This document shows, piece by piece, positions 55,981 to 64,000 of a DNA stretch of 64,000 nt. The stretch covers positions 1,810,001 through 1,874,000 of the forward strand of contig NC_015574.1 in assembly GCF_000214725.1 (NCBI RefSeq), in the 5' to 3' direction. Made by a program: the position numbers and the translations under genes. Source of the stretch: Methanobacterium paludis. Lineage in GTDB: Archaea > Methanobacteriota > Methanobacteria > Methanobacteriales > Methanobacteriaceae. The notes under the pieces are model-generated. The model worked only from the letters and a program-made list of their open reading frames with translations, did no database searches and was not told where the DNA came from. Numbering within the stretch: the first letter of the stretch is position 1; every line of letters starts with the position of its first letter.

Positions 55981-57612
55981 ATGGATTTTGAATCAAAAGT
56001 TAATGAAAACCACTCAAAAGGGGAATACTCAAATGATGAAAGCGATCCAGATCTTGGAAGTATGATCCAGACTTTTGAAAGCATAGTTGACAATCCTATA
56101 TCAAAGTTTCTACTCCATAAAACCTTAACATACTGTGAAAATGATGAAGCAAATAGACTTGAATCAGCTCTTAAAATTTATTTGGATACAAAAGGGGATT
56201 TAAAAAAAAATTCATGCCACAAATGTCGTTTTTTATCCAAATTCGTGGGTTATGTGGTTAAAAAAGGAGCTGTGAGTTTTGGTGTCTCTGAAGAAGAACT
56301 TAAAACCCAGATGCAAGAGGAATATTGGGCCAAAGGCCTTACAAGCGTGCTTAAAGGGATAGCCCAGTTCGGTGTTAAAAAGCCATTTATTCCAGGTGCA
56401 CCTTTCCAGATCGTGTGGAATATCACAAAGGCCTGCAACATGAAATGTATCCACTGTTACGAAAAAGCCGGTAAAAAAGATGAAGACGAACTAAATTCAA
56501 AGGAGATTAAAAAAGGTCTTGAAATCCTGGCACGTGCTGGTGTGACATCAGTGGCTTTTTCAGGAGGAGAACCAACTGTTCATCCTCATATCATGGAATT
56601 TATCCGCTATGTAAAAGAGTTGGGCATGTTCCCCTCCATTGCAACCAACGGATACATCCTTGCAAACCCTGAAATTTGCAAAAAGTTTGCAGAAGCAGGC
56701 TTAAAATTTGTTCAGATAAGTATAGATGGTCTCGATCCTACAACACACAACACATTCCGAGGGGTTAACGGTGCCTGGGAAAAGGCTGTTAAAGCCGTTA
56801 AAAATTGTGTAAATGAAGGTATGTTTGTAGAAGTTGCAACAACTGTTACAGAATATAATTTAAATGAAATACCCGATATGATAAATTTTGTAAGAAGTTT
56901 AGGAGCCAACTGGTTCATGTTGTACAACTTCATACCAACGGGCAATGGTAACGAAATCAAATGCATGGATATTTCCCCACAGGAGAGGTATAAACTCCTT
57001 GAAACAGCTTATAAAGAAAATAGTGGAGATATGCAGATTTTATCAACCGCACCCCAATATGCAATGGTTGCAGAAGCACTGGTTTCAAAAGACCACAACA
57101 TGATTCCAACTCATTTTTACAATCCTGAATACAGCAATCCTACCGTTATGCAGCTTGCAGAGTTTATAGGCGGTTGTGGAGCAGGAAGGTTTTACATGAG
57201 CATCGAACCCAACGGGGACATGTATCCTTGCGTCTTCTTTCCCCATGAAAATGAAGTTAAAGTGGGTAAACTGCTTGAAGATGACTTTGAGGAGTTATGG
57301 CAAAATAGTGTTATTTTAAGTAAACTCAGGGATAAAAGTGTGATCAAGGGACACTGTGGAGAATGCAAGTCTAAAAATGTATGTGGAGGATGTAGAGCCA
57401 GGGCATATAACTATTTCCACGACGTTCTTGCTCCTGATCCCGGCTGCATAAACAATAAAAAAGAATGGCAAAAGATTCAAGCTGAAATGAGGGATGCTCA
57501 AAAACTTCCTCATGGAGAATTAATTTTAAATTTGAAACGTTCAAAACCAGAAAATTCAAAACAATTCAGGAGTGTGAAAAAGTATGGATGTGGTTTTAAT
57601 AAATCCATGTGA
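55981..57612 (+). CDS. Radical SAM protein with SPASM-like C-terminus
   Basis: A protein of 543 residues. The first about 140 form a domain with CHKCRF and no clear match. The radical SAM core has CNMKCIHCYEKAG (three cysteines for the 4Fe-4S cluster) and SGGEPTVHPHIM. The C-terminal region from about 400 holds GGCGAGRFYMSIEPNGDMYPC, then CGECKSKNVCGGCRARAY, a SPASM-like set of cysteines for auxiliary clusters. These enzymes often modify peptides or cofactors. The ATG at 55981 follows AGGGGAA. It overlaps the next gene by 29 bases, so the pair is coupled. Confidence 0.88.
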   Translation: MDFESKVNENHSKGEYSNDESDPDLGSMIQTFESIVDNPISKFLLHKTLTYCENDEANRLESALKIYLDTKGDLKKNSCHKCRFLSKFVGYVVKKGAVSFGVSEEELKTQMQEEYWAKGLTSVLKGIAQFGVKKPFIPGAPFQIVWNITKACNMKCIHCYEKAGKKDEDELNSKEIKKGLEILARAGVTSVAFSGGEPTVHPHIMEFIRYVKELGMFPSIATNGYILANPEICKKFAEAGLKFVQISIDGLDPTTHNTFRGVNGAWEKAVKAVKNCVNEGMFVEVATTVTEYNLNEIPDMINFVRSLGANWFMLYNFIPTGNGNEIKCMDISPQERYKLLETAYKENSGDMQILSTAPQYAMVAEALVSKDHNMIPTHFYNPEYSNPTVMQLAEFIGGCGAGRFYMSIEPNGDMYPCVFFPHENEVKVGKLLEDDFEELWQNSVILSKLRDKSVIKGHCGECKSKNVCGGCRARAYNYFHDVLAPDPGCINNKKEWQKIQAEMRDAQKLPHGELILNLKRSKPENSKQFRSVKKYGCGFNKSM

Positions 57613-59032
57613 TGAAAATGCTGTTAAAAACTGTTTGGGCTTTAAAGTTCCTCCATTGAACCTTATGTACCTGGCCGCAGCCCTTGAAAAAGCCTCAATG
57701 TCAGTTAAAATATTGGACGATGATATCATGCAGATGGGCGTTGACAAGGTCACAAAACTGGTCTCAAAGCTCAACCCCCAAGTAGTAGGACTTACAGCAA
57801 GCACCTCAAACATAAAAAAAGCCCTGAAATATACAGAAACTGTTAAAAAAGTTCTTCCTGATTCATTAACCATGATAGGAGGACCTCATACAACTTTTAG
57901 ACCCACTGAAACCCTAAAAGAAAATGAATCTGTTGATGTTGTTGTAATTGGGGAAGGAGAAGAAACAGTTGTGGATTTAGCAGATAAACACGACAGATTT
58001 GGGATGGAAAAACTCTTTGATGTTAAGGGTATAGCTTACAGGGATACTGAAAATAGAAATAATGGGGAGAACAGGATTAGATTAACAGAACCCAGACCAT
58101 TAATACAAGATTTAGATTCATTACCATTTCCTGCAAGGCATCTGGTTCCATTTGACGCTTATGGAGTATCAAAAGACCAGGAAGGTGACATGATAACCAG
58201 CAGAGGATGTGTTTACAACTGTGGTTACTGTTCTTCTTCCCTGATCATGGGCAAAAAATTCAGGTCAAGAAGTCCGGAAAACGTTGTTGATGAGGTGGAA
58301 GAACTGGTCTCCAAATATAAAATCAATAACATAGCATTCCTTGATGACACTTTCATGATGAACAAAAGAAGGGCTGGTGCAATAGCTGATGAAATAAAAT
58401 CAAGGGGGCTGGATGTCAGTTATGTGGCATCATCAAGGGTGGATATGGTAAACAAAGACCTCTTAACCAATTTAAAAAGCTCCGGCATGAGCACCCTCTA
58501 TTATGGTGTTGAATCAGGTTCACAACGTGTTTTAGATCTTATGAAAAAAGGTATAACATTAAAACAAGCCGAAGATGCAGTTAAAGCCGCAAAAAGTGCG
58601 GGTTTAAAGGTTTTAACATCGTTCATTCTGGGATTTCCTGGAGAAACAGCTGAGGAAATAGATCAGACCATAAACTTCTCGATGAAACTGGATGCAGATT
58701 ACAGCCAGTACTCCATATTGACTCCATTTCCAGGTACGGCCATATATCACCAGTTAAAAGAAAAAGATCTGATAGATACTGAGAACTGGGATAAATACAC
58801 AGTTCTTAAATCTGTTATAAAATATGAGGATATTGGGTTGAGCAAAAAATTTGTTGAAAACAAGTTAGCAAAAGCTTACTTCAAATTCTATTCCCGACCT
58901 AAATATCTCCTAAAACATAAGTACATGTTCAAGGTAATGGCTGAAACAATCCTGAGAAGCTTTGTTATACCTAAATTTAAAGGCGGAACGGGTAAGGGGT
59001 GGTATCAAACCCTTGAAAGTCAGATCCCTTAA
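57584..59032 (+). CDS. B12-binding-domain radical SAM protein
   Basis: A 482-residue enzyme. Residues about 1-140 are a cobalamin-binding Rossmann-like domain (MDVVLINP, PPLNLMYLAAALEKA, VVGLTAST, GGPHTTFRP, VVIGEGEETV). The radical SAM domain has GCVYNCGYCSSS, FLDDTFMMNKRRAGA and GVESGSQRVLDLMKKG. The C-terminal about 70 residues, rich in aromatic and basic residues (YFKFYSRPKYLLKHKYMFK), could bind a lipid or large substrate. It may methylate or couple unactivated carbons. Its ATG lies within the preceding gene. Confidence 0.88.
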   Translation: MDVVLINPCDENAVKNCLGFKVPPLNLMYLAAALEKASMSVKILDDDIMQMGVDKVTKLVSKLNPQVVGLTASTSNIKKALKYTETVKKVLPDSLTMIGGPHTTFRPTETLKENESVDVVVIGEGEETVVDLADKHDRFGMEKLFDVKGIAYRDTENRNNGENRIRLTEPRPLIQDLDSLPFPARHLVPFDAYGVSKDQEGDMITSRGCVYNCGYCSSSLIMGKKFRSRSPENVVDEVEELVSKYKINNIAFLDDTFMMNKRRAGAIADEIKSRGLDVSYVASSRVDMVNKDLLTNLKSSGMSTLYYGVESGSQRVLDLMKKGITLKQAEDAVKAAKSAGLKVLTSFILGFPGETAEEIDQTINFSMKLDADYSQYSILTPFPGTAIYHQLKEKDLIDTENWDKYTVLKSVIKYEDIGLSKKFVENKLAKAYFKFYSRPKYLLKHKYMFKVMAETILRSFVIPKFKGGTGKGWYQTLESQIP

Positions 59033-59092
59033 AAGGTTTAAAAATGTTAAAAGGTTTAAAAATTAAAAAGTTAAAGGGTTTAAAAACTTTAA
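59027..59092 (+). repeat. Degenerate AAAGGTTTAAAAA repeats
   Basis: The sequence TTAAAAGGTTTAAAAATG is followed by TTAAAAGGTTTAAAAATT and then weaker copies with AGTTAAAGGGTTTAAAAA. It begins within the stop region of the radical SAM gene. Confidence 0.6.
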
Positions 59093-59211
59093 TTAAGAGA
59101 TAAGTAAACCTAAAAAGATTAATTAAACCTGATTAAACTTTGGAAAATTCTTTTTCATTTCCTTTACTTTACTTTCTTTAATTTTTCCAATTTCTCAAGA
59201 ATTAATAAAAA

Positions 59212-59826
59212 TTATTTAAATATTTCATTAAGAACTGTTTTAGAACCTTTTCTAAGAATTTTAAGTGGAAATACAGTCATATCAATCACTGTGGATGGAA
59301 CTGCATGTTCAAAAACTCCTGCATCCAGGATCAAATCTACAGAATCTCCAAGCTGTTTTACAACACCATCTGCAGATTCTGGGACTTTCATACCTGATAT
59401 ATTTGCACTTGTGGTTGTTATGGGAAAATCTTCTGAAAGCTCTTTACATATTCTGCTGTCAGGAATTCTAACACCAATTTTATCTTCTCCTGCAGTTAAT
59501 AATGGTGATACACCCTCTTTTTTCTTTAAAATCAGTGTAAATGGGCCGGGAAGTATTTTACGTGCAATTCTCTCGGTATCTCTATCAATACAAGCCACTT
59601 CTTTTATATCCTCAATTCTAGAGAGACATATTGATATTGGTTTGCTTCTAGACCTTTTTTTTGCGAAATAAACCTTTTGAACAGCTTTTTCGTCAAATAT
59701 GTTGGCCCCAATACCGTACACAGTATCTGTTGGGTAAACAACAATACCCCCATTTCTTAGAATTTTCTTTGCAAGTGCTATTTTTTCATTTTCAGGTTTT
59801 TTTGAATTTATTTTAACGATCTTCAT
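59212..59826 (-). CDS. Threonylcarbamoyl-AMP synthase (Sua5/YrdC)
   Basis: Makes threonylcarbamoyl-AMP for the universal tRNA t6A modification. GGIVVYPTDTVYGIGANIFDE, KKRSRSKPISICLS, IARKILPGPFTLILKKK, TTSANISGMKVPES and VPSTVIDM match the YrdC fold. At 204 residues it is the short, YrdC-like form, and no Sua5 tail domain is present. It is convergent with the radical SAM gene and divergent from the AIP synthase gene. Confidence 0.94.
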   Translation of the reverse strand: MKIVKINSKKPENEKIALAKKILRNGGIVVYPTDTVYGIGANIFDEKAVQKVYFAKKRSRSKPISICLSRIEDIKEVACIDRDTERIARKILPGPFTLILKKKEGVSPLLTAGEDKIGVRIPDSRICKELSEDFPITTTSANISGMKVPESADGVVKQLGDSVDLILDAGVFEHAVPSTVIDMTVFPLKILRKGSKTVLNEIFK

Positions 59827-59882
59827 TTAATCATCCTTTTGATATTCAAACTATATATGAGTGGAAAAACTAAATTAGGGTT

Positions 59883-60470
59883 ATGCTTAACAGACTGCGA
59901 CCGCAAGTTAAAATATTCTTAGACCCCATTGCAGAAAAAATCCATATAAATCCCAATATTTTGACCATAATAGGCCTTTTTGTAAGTTTACTGGCTGCTT
60001 ACATGTTTGCAAGAGGAGATGTGCTCTTAGGAGGAGCATTTATAGCCCTTGGGGGTTTTGTGGATATGATAGACGGTGCTGTTGCAAGAAACCATAATTC
60101 AACCACAAAATTCGGTGGTATCCTGGATTCAACTTCTGACAGGTTTGCAGACGCATTTATTATTATTGGTATAGTATACGGCGGTTTTGTGAACTGGATC
60201 TATGGTATTCTGGCCCTGCATGCTTCACTGACCGTGAGTTACGTGAGGGCGCGGGCTGAATCAGAGGGCATAAAATGCAACGTTGGAATTGCAGAACGTG
60301 CTGAGCGTCTGGTTATCCTTATGGCAGGGGCATTTTTAAGCTACTTCTTCAGTTTTAAAATATTTGATTTAAACTTCCTTGGAATAGCGGTGGCCATAGT
60401 GATGGTTCTGGGTTATATAACTGTGTTCCAGAGGGTTTACCACTCCTGGAAAGAGTTAAAAGATATTTAA
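59883..60470 (+). CDS. Archaetidylinositol phosphate synthase
   Basis: CDP-alcohol phosphatidyltransferase that joins CDP-archaeol and inositol-1-phosphate to make membrane lipid. The signature DGAVARNHNSTTKFGGILDS then SDRFAD is near residues 63-90, giving the aspartates for Mg2+. Five to six membrane segments are visible. The ATG has no strong binding site, and CTATATATGAG lies about 30 bases upstream, so a leaderless message is possible. Confidence 0.93.
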   Translation: MLNRLRPQVKIFLDPIAEKIHINPNILTIIGLFVSLLAAYMFARGDVLLGGAFIALGGFVDMIDGAVARNHNSTTKFGGILDSTSDRFADAFIIIGIVYGGFVNWIYGILALHASLTVSYVRARAESEGIKCNVGIAERAERLVILMAGAFLSYFFSFKIFDLNFLGIAVAIVMVLGYITVFQRVYHSWKELKDI

Positions 60471-60652
60471 TTCTTATTTTATTTAGTTATATTCCTTTAT
60501 AATTTCTTTATATTCCCTCTCTTTTACATTAATAAACCTTTTTGATATTAAAAGAAAAGTTTATGAAGGTCCAAGCAATAAAAAAAAGAGTACAAGACCT
60601 AATTAAGGCCCGAACTCATATTTAAATCATTAAAAGAAAATAAAGTGATAAA

Positions 60653-60886
60653 ATGAACGATGACGAAAGGATTATAAAAGACATTGGACTTTTTGCAAAA
60701 AATATAAAAGAAATAGAATCAATAAAACTTCTTGGCAAAGAGGAAAATGTAGTGGAAATGGCCAAAAACTACGCCGAAGACACGAATTATTACCTGGAAA
60801 AAGAGGACAAAATGACTGCATTTGGGTGCATAACATATGCTCACGGACTTCTGGATGCAGTACGCTTAATTCATGGATTAATATAA
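60653..60886 (+). CDS. DUF357 family protein
   Basis: A 77-residue predicted helical protein. The end, YYLEKEDKMTAFGCITYAHGLLDAVRLI, is the family signature. Its role is unknown in archaea. It has no membrane segment and stands alone. Confidence 0.85.
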   Translation: MNDDERIIKDIGLFAKNIKEIESIKLLGKEENVVEMAKNYAEDTNYYLEKEDKMTAFGCITYAHGLLDAVRLIHGLI

Positions 60887-60988
60887 CAAAACAAACATGC
60901 AAGCCAAGCCATGGTTTAATTTATCCTAATTCTACCAAAATTCCCTAATTCTTTATCAATTGGAGTAAATAGTTTTAAAGGGATAAAA

Positions 60989-61645
60989 ATGAAAAAATTG
61001 TTTAAAAAAGAGTCCAAAGTTGAAAAACATTCAAAAGAACATGTTGAATTGGTTTATGAATGTGTTCATAAACTTAATGGTCTAATGGAATCTTTTTACA
61101 GGAACGATTATGAAACCCTAGACAAACAGGTGGAAGAAATATCTCGGCTCGAACATTCTGCCGACGATGTCCGACGACAGATGGAACTAGAATTTTACAA
61201 CGGAGCTTTTTTACCATTTGACCGTGAAGACAGGATACTCCTGGCTGAACAGGTTGATAACGTTGCAGATATGACAGAAGAGACTGCATACGGCATATCT
61301 TTAAGCAGGATAAAGTTTCCTGAAAAATTCGAGGAAGATTTTTCAGAATTTACAGAGTCTATTTGTAATGCAGCATGGGCATTAAAAGATTGTATCGAAG
61401 CTTTAGATGTTGATCTCAGGGATGCAATAAGAAAAGCACATGCAATAGAAAGGATGGAAGATGTTTCTGATAAAATAGAGAGAAGAATAATAAGAGAATT
61501 ATATGAATCTTACAGGAATAAAGAATTCGGTATTTTAAGATTAATAGAACTTAAAGAGACAACATTAAGACTTGGAAACATTGTTGATAGAGCAGAAGAC
61601 GCTTCCGATAGGGTTTTAATACTGGTGGCCAAACGAAGAGGTTAA
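60989..61645 (+). CDS. DUF47 (PhoU-like) protein
   Basis: A 218-residue helical-bundle protein. The segments KQVEEISRLEHSADDVRRQMELE and EDRILLAEQVDNVADMTEETAY followed by DRAEDASDRVLILV give the PhoU-type acidic E/DxxxD repeats that bind metal clusters. It probably regulates phosphate uptake, but no Pit transporter gene is adjacent. An AAAGGGATAAAA site precedes the ATG. Confidence 0.92.
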   Translation: MKKLFKKESKVEKHSKEHVELVYECVHKLNGLMESFYRNDYETLDKQVEEISRLEHSADDVRRQMELEFYNGAFLPFDREDRILLAEQVDNVADMTEETAYGISLSRIKFPEKFEEDFSEFTESICNAAWALKDCIEALDVDLRDAIRKAHAIERMEDVSDKIERRIIRELYESYRNKEFGILRLIELKETTLRLGNIVDRAEDASDRVLILVAKRRG

Positions 61646-61799
61646 TCTAAATTAAAAGATTATAGGGTTGATCAAGAATTAAAGAGTTTTAATGGTTCAT
61701 CAAGAATTAAAGATGTTATATTAAGATGATTAAATTTTATTTGAACACGTTATTTTTACATTTACTCTAAAATCTATTCTAAAAAGTTATGTTAAACAA

Positions 61800-62513
61800 A
61801 TGAAGCCCAAAAATTTCGACAAGGACCTCGAAAAAGACCAGATCAAAAGTGCAGCCTTCGACCTCAGGTTTCTTCTTGACCGTGGCTACAGAAAAAAAGG
61901 TGCCCTGAAATTTGTTGCAGATAGATACCTCCTTAATAAAAAACAGAAAAATTATATGGTAAGAACTGTTTTTTCCAGGGAAAAATCCATGGCAAGAAAG
62001 GGCAAAATTGTTGATATTACATTTATAAATGGTAAAACTCTTTTTGTGGATGGTTACAACGTCATTATAACTGCTGAGAGCATATGCTCAGATGATGAAA
62101 GATCCGTTGTTGTGTGTGATGATGGTGTTTTAAGAGATGTTAATGCTGTTTTTGGGAAATACAAATATAATGAATGGACAGAAACTACCTTAAATCAAAT
62201 AATTTCCCTTTTAAAATATTACAACCCGTTATCTGTGAAATTTTTTTATGACAGCCCTGTAAGTCGGAGCGGAGAGCTTGCAAAGCTCACAAATAGGATT
62301 ATAAATTCCCATGGAGTTAATGGATGTGCAGTTACATCAAAAAATGTGGATTTTGAACTTAAAAAATTATCAAATGATAAAGATAAGATCGTTGCAACAA
62401 GTGACGGCGCTATAATTGATAAAGTGAAAAATGTCCTTGACATACCACGTGAGCTGTGCAAACTGAAGAAAATAAAACGGTACGAAAAGTCCAAAGTAAA
62501 TAAAAATAGATAA
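61800..62513 (+). CDS. DUF434 family protein
   Basis: A 237-residue archaeal protein. AAFDLRFLLDRGYRKKGALKFVADRY and FVDGYNVIITAESI are conserved family stretches, and VCDDGVLRDVNAVFGKY and KLTNRIINSHGVNGCA follow. The acidic sites in DGYN, CDDG, and VATSDGAIID give a pattern like a nuclease or phosphatase, but no function is established. No clear ribosome binding site precedes the ATG. Confidence 0.9.
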   Translation: MKPKNFDKDLEKDQIKSAAFDLRFLLDRGYRKKGALKFVADRYLLNKKQKNYMVRTVFSREKSMARKGKIVDITFINGKTLFVDGYNVIITAESICSDDERSVVVCDDGVLRDVNAVFGKYKYNEWTETTLNQIISLLKYYNPLSVKFFYDSPVSRSGELAKLTNRIINSHGVNGCAVTSKNVDFELKKLSNDKDKIVATSDGAIIDKVKNVLDIPRELCKLKKIKRYEKSKVNKNR

Positions 62514-62549
62514 AAATAAAATATAAAGATAAAAATTAAGGTTTAAAAC

Positions 62550-63647
62550 TTAATCCATATCTTCAAATCTGTCTTCGAGTTTTTCAAGTACCCCTGGGAG
62601 ACTGGTGTATTCCATCTCGTCAGCTGGTAACCGGTGTGGCTCGAATGGGCCGTGTCTTCTCATGTAATCAGCTACATCCGATGCAGTTTTCCTTGAATTG
62701 TCGAATGCAGGGTCATCAAACATGTCAAGAGGTCCGATGAGTCTTGCATCTGAAACCTGGAAACCTAAAGATATTATCCGTGGTGGGCCGTCAAACCTTA
62801 CAGGGTGAGCCTGTGCTTGGGAAACTGGCATTAATGGACCGTTGTGTGAACCCCTCATCCATCCACCTACAAGGTGTGGGAATGCGAATGGCTCAACAAC
62901 TTCTCCAGCTGCAGGGAAACCTGATTGTGACCTTACAATTGCAACAGGGTCGTCTTTTCCTATGTATTTTCCTGCCATGAGGTTGAGTCTTTCTGTGCTT
63001 ATTGAAGCTGCTATTTCGCCGTCGCTTCTTCTTGTAACGTGTTTTATAATATACCTTCCTATTGAACCTAAAAGTGCCAGAGCATCGTACATCTCATCTG
63101 GACATGACATTGTGACCTTTCTGTGTTCAATGACGTCGAATATTTCGAAATCATATCCACCATGGAGTGATGGGTCAATTACAAGTCCTGCTGTGTTGAA
63201 TGGGTCTGCAAACATCCTGAAAACCGGAAGGTTGAATGCACCGGGTTCTGTTTTGTCGCAGCAAAAAACAAATACTGGGTCGGATGGCCTTTCTTTGAAT
63301 TCCATCTCTGCACATCCTGGTCCCATTCCTTTGATGTTACCTGAGAATGTGTCGGACAATATATCCTGACCTGCACCATAGAGTTTGAGGCTTTTTGCAA
63401 CTTTTGTGGCTTCCATAAATGCATTAAATGCAAGTTCATGGACTTCCTCGTTTTCCTCACCATTTTTGTGAGTCATTATAAGATCTATGTCATCTCCGCA
63501 GTTTGTAATATAATAGTCTGTTAGAAGTTCTTCTTCCTTTGCTTTTGCAAGTATTTCATCACATTTTTTAAGCAGGGCTCCGTGAGTCACTGCGTGTCCT
63601 GCAACACTACCAACATCTGCTTTTATTACGCTAACCGTAGTTTTCAT
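62550..63647 (-). CDS. fbp: Fructose-1,6-bisphosphate aldolase/phosphatase
   Basis: Bifunctional archaeal gluconeogenic enzyme that condenses triose phosphates and hydrolyses the resulting fructose-bisphosphate. VSVIKADVGSVAGHAV, TNCGDDIDLIMTHK, CDKTEPGAFNLP, LHGGYDFEIFDV and MRGSHNGPLMPV hold the metal aspartates and active lysine/tyrosine region. The length of 365 is normal. GGAGGTG lies before the ATG. It runs convergent with the DUF434 gene. Confidence 0.97.
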   Translation of the reverse strand: MKTTVSVIKADVGSVAGHAVTHGALLKKCDEILAKAKEEELLTDYYITNCGDDIDLIMTHKNGEENEEVHELAFNAFMEATKVAKSLKLYGAGQDILSDTFSGNIKGMGPGCAEMEFKERPSDPVFVFCCDKTEPGAFNLPVFRMFADPFNTAGLVIDPSLHGGYDFEIFDVIEHRKVTMSCPDEMYDALALLGSIGRYIIKHVTRRSDGEIAASISTERLNLMAGKYIGKDDPVAIVRSQSGFPAAGEVVEPFAFPHLVGGWMRGSHNGPLMPVSQAQAHPVRFDGPPRIISLGFQVSDARLIGPLDMFDDPAFDNSRKTASDVADYMRRHGPFEPHRLPADEMEYTSLPGVLEKLEDRFEDMD

Positions 63648-63929
63648 ACATATGCACCTCCAAAAAGTATCAAAAAATTTAAAGTAGCATTAAACCACTC
63701 ATTAAAAGTTTATTCAAGTTTAATATCATGAACAAGTTTAAGTTCAGAAACTGACTTAACAGGTTTTAAACTGTCTTATATCAGTCTTAACTTATGGAAT
63801 AACTTATGACTGGCTATTGCATATAAAACTTTTGTCATTATATAATATATAGAGGACATTGATTGATTCTTTCTATATTTATTTTATATTTTCTTAAATA
63901 AAAAGTAAAAGGTTTAGGCTCATTTAAGT
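63648..63929. other. Spacer upstream of fbp
   Basis: About 280 bases between two minus-strand genes. On the minus strand, TTTTATATGC at 63819-63828 and TATATTATATAAT near 63837-63850 are TATA candidates for fbp, giving a leader of over 100 bases. No gene is seen. Confidence 0.5.
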
Positions 63930-64000
63930 TTAAGATTCTTTTAACTTCTTTTTGACTTCACGAGCCATTTCCATCGTGGATGCACTGCCACCTAGGTCAG
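63930..64000 (-). CDS. Isopropylmalate/homoisocitrate dehydrogenase, C-terminal end (partial)
   Basis: The last 22 residues read DLGGSASTMEMAREVKKKLKES on the minus strand before TAA at 63932-63930. DLGGSASTxEM is the usual C-terminal motif of the LeuB/AksF beta-decarboxylating dehydrogenases. Which of the two it is cannot be told, and the rest lies outside the window. Confidence 0.75.
   Translation of the reverse strand, partial: DLGGSASTMEMAREVKKKLKES

Overview
The window comes from a hydrogenotrophic methanogen of the order Methanobacteriales, most likely Methanobacterium or a close relative. The evidence is a methyl-viologen-type [NiFe] hydrogenase large subunit, F420H2:NADP oxidoreductase, a FwdC-like protein, two archaeal histones, the archaeal fructose-bisphosphate aldolase/phosphatase, HMG-CoA reductase, archaetidylinositol phosphate synthase and clamp-loader genes rfcS-rfcL. 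The DNA is AT-rich, roughly one third G+C by eye. Most genes have GGTGAT-like or GGAGG ribosome binding sites, and TTG starts are common, including in translation and transcription genes.

Layout. 1-8.6 kb: end of mvhG, mvhA, a Roadblock-domain protein, rfcS-rfcL, a PP-loop-like unknown, a PRC-barrel protein and a FwdC-like beta-helix protein. 8.8-15.9 kb: DedA and HtpX membrane proteins, a YwbE-like protein, aroD with a signal-peptidase-like gene, a conserved unknown, sucD and hmgA. 16-19.4 kb: an AT-rich accessory island with two tandem TIR-TPR genes, the second frameshifted in a T7 run. 19.5-35 kb: a VIT1-like transporter, a TatD-like hydrolase, aroE, RNA ligase partner, hisS-hisI-PIN/KH ATPase, a TIM-barrel protein, npdG, hxlB, endA, trpS, a SpoIIM-like protein, thrC and a histone. 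36.6-44.8 kb: an informational supercluster (rpl7ae-rps28e-rpl24e-ndk, infB, rps6e-aif2g-PIN, ppa, rpoE1-spt4-dephospho-CoA kinase-rps24e-rps27ae). 44.9-54.8 kb: argH, small zinc-ribbon and membrane proteins, a KH/PP-loop enzyme, a PEBP protein, a second histone, ABCE1, an aminotransferase and radB. 55.3-59 kb: a TetR regulator followed by two overlapping radical SAM genes. 59.2-64 kb: Sua5, archaetidylinositol phosphate synthase, DUF357, DUF47 and DUF434 proteins, fbp and the end of a leuB/aksF-type dehydrogenase.

How the genes work together. Most of the window is core replication, transcription and translation machinery, plus biosynthesis of aromatic amino acids (aroD, aroE), isoprenoids (hmgA), threonine, histidine, arginine and coenzyme A, and gluconeogenesis (fbp). 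The parts least explained by housekeeping are the TIR-TPR island, a plausible NADase-type defence locus; the TetR-controlled radical SAM pair, a plausible modification pathway of unknown product; the Roadblock protein beside the hydrogenase; and an HtpX protease with an EF-hand-like loop. Two genes, the second TIR-TPR gene and a conserved PIN-domain gene, are broken by single-base changes in T homopolymers. These may be real mutations, recoding sites or sequencing errors.
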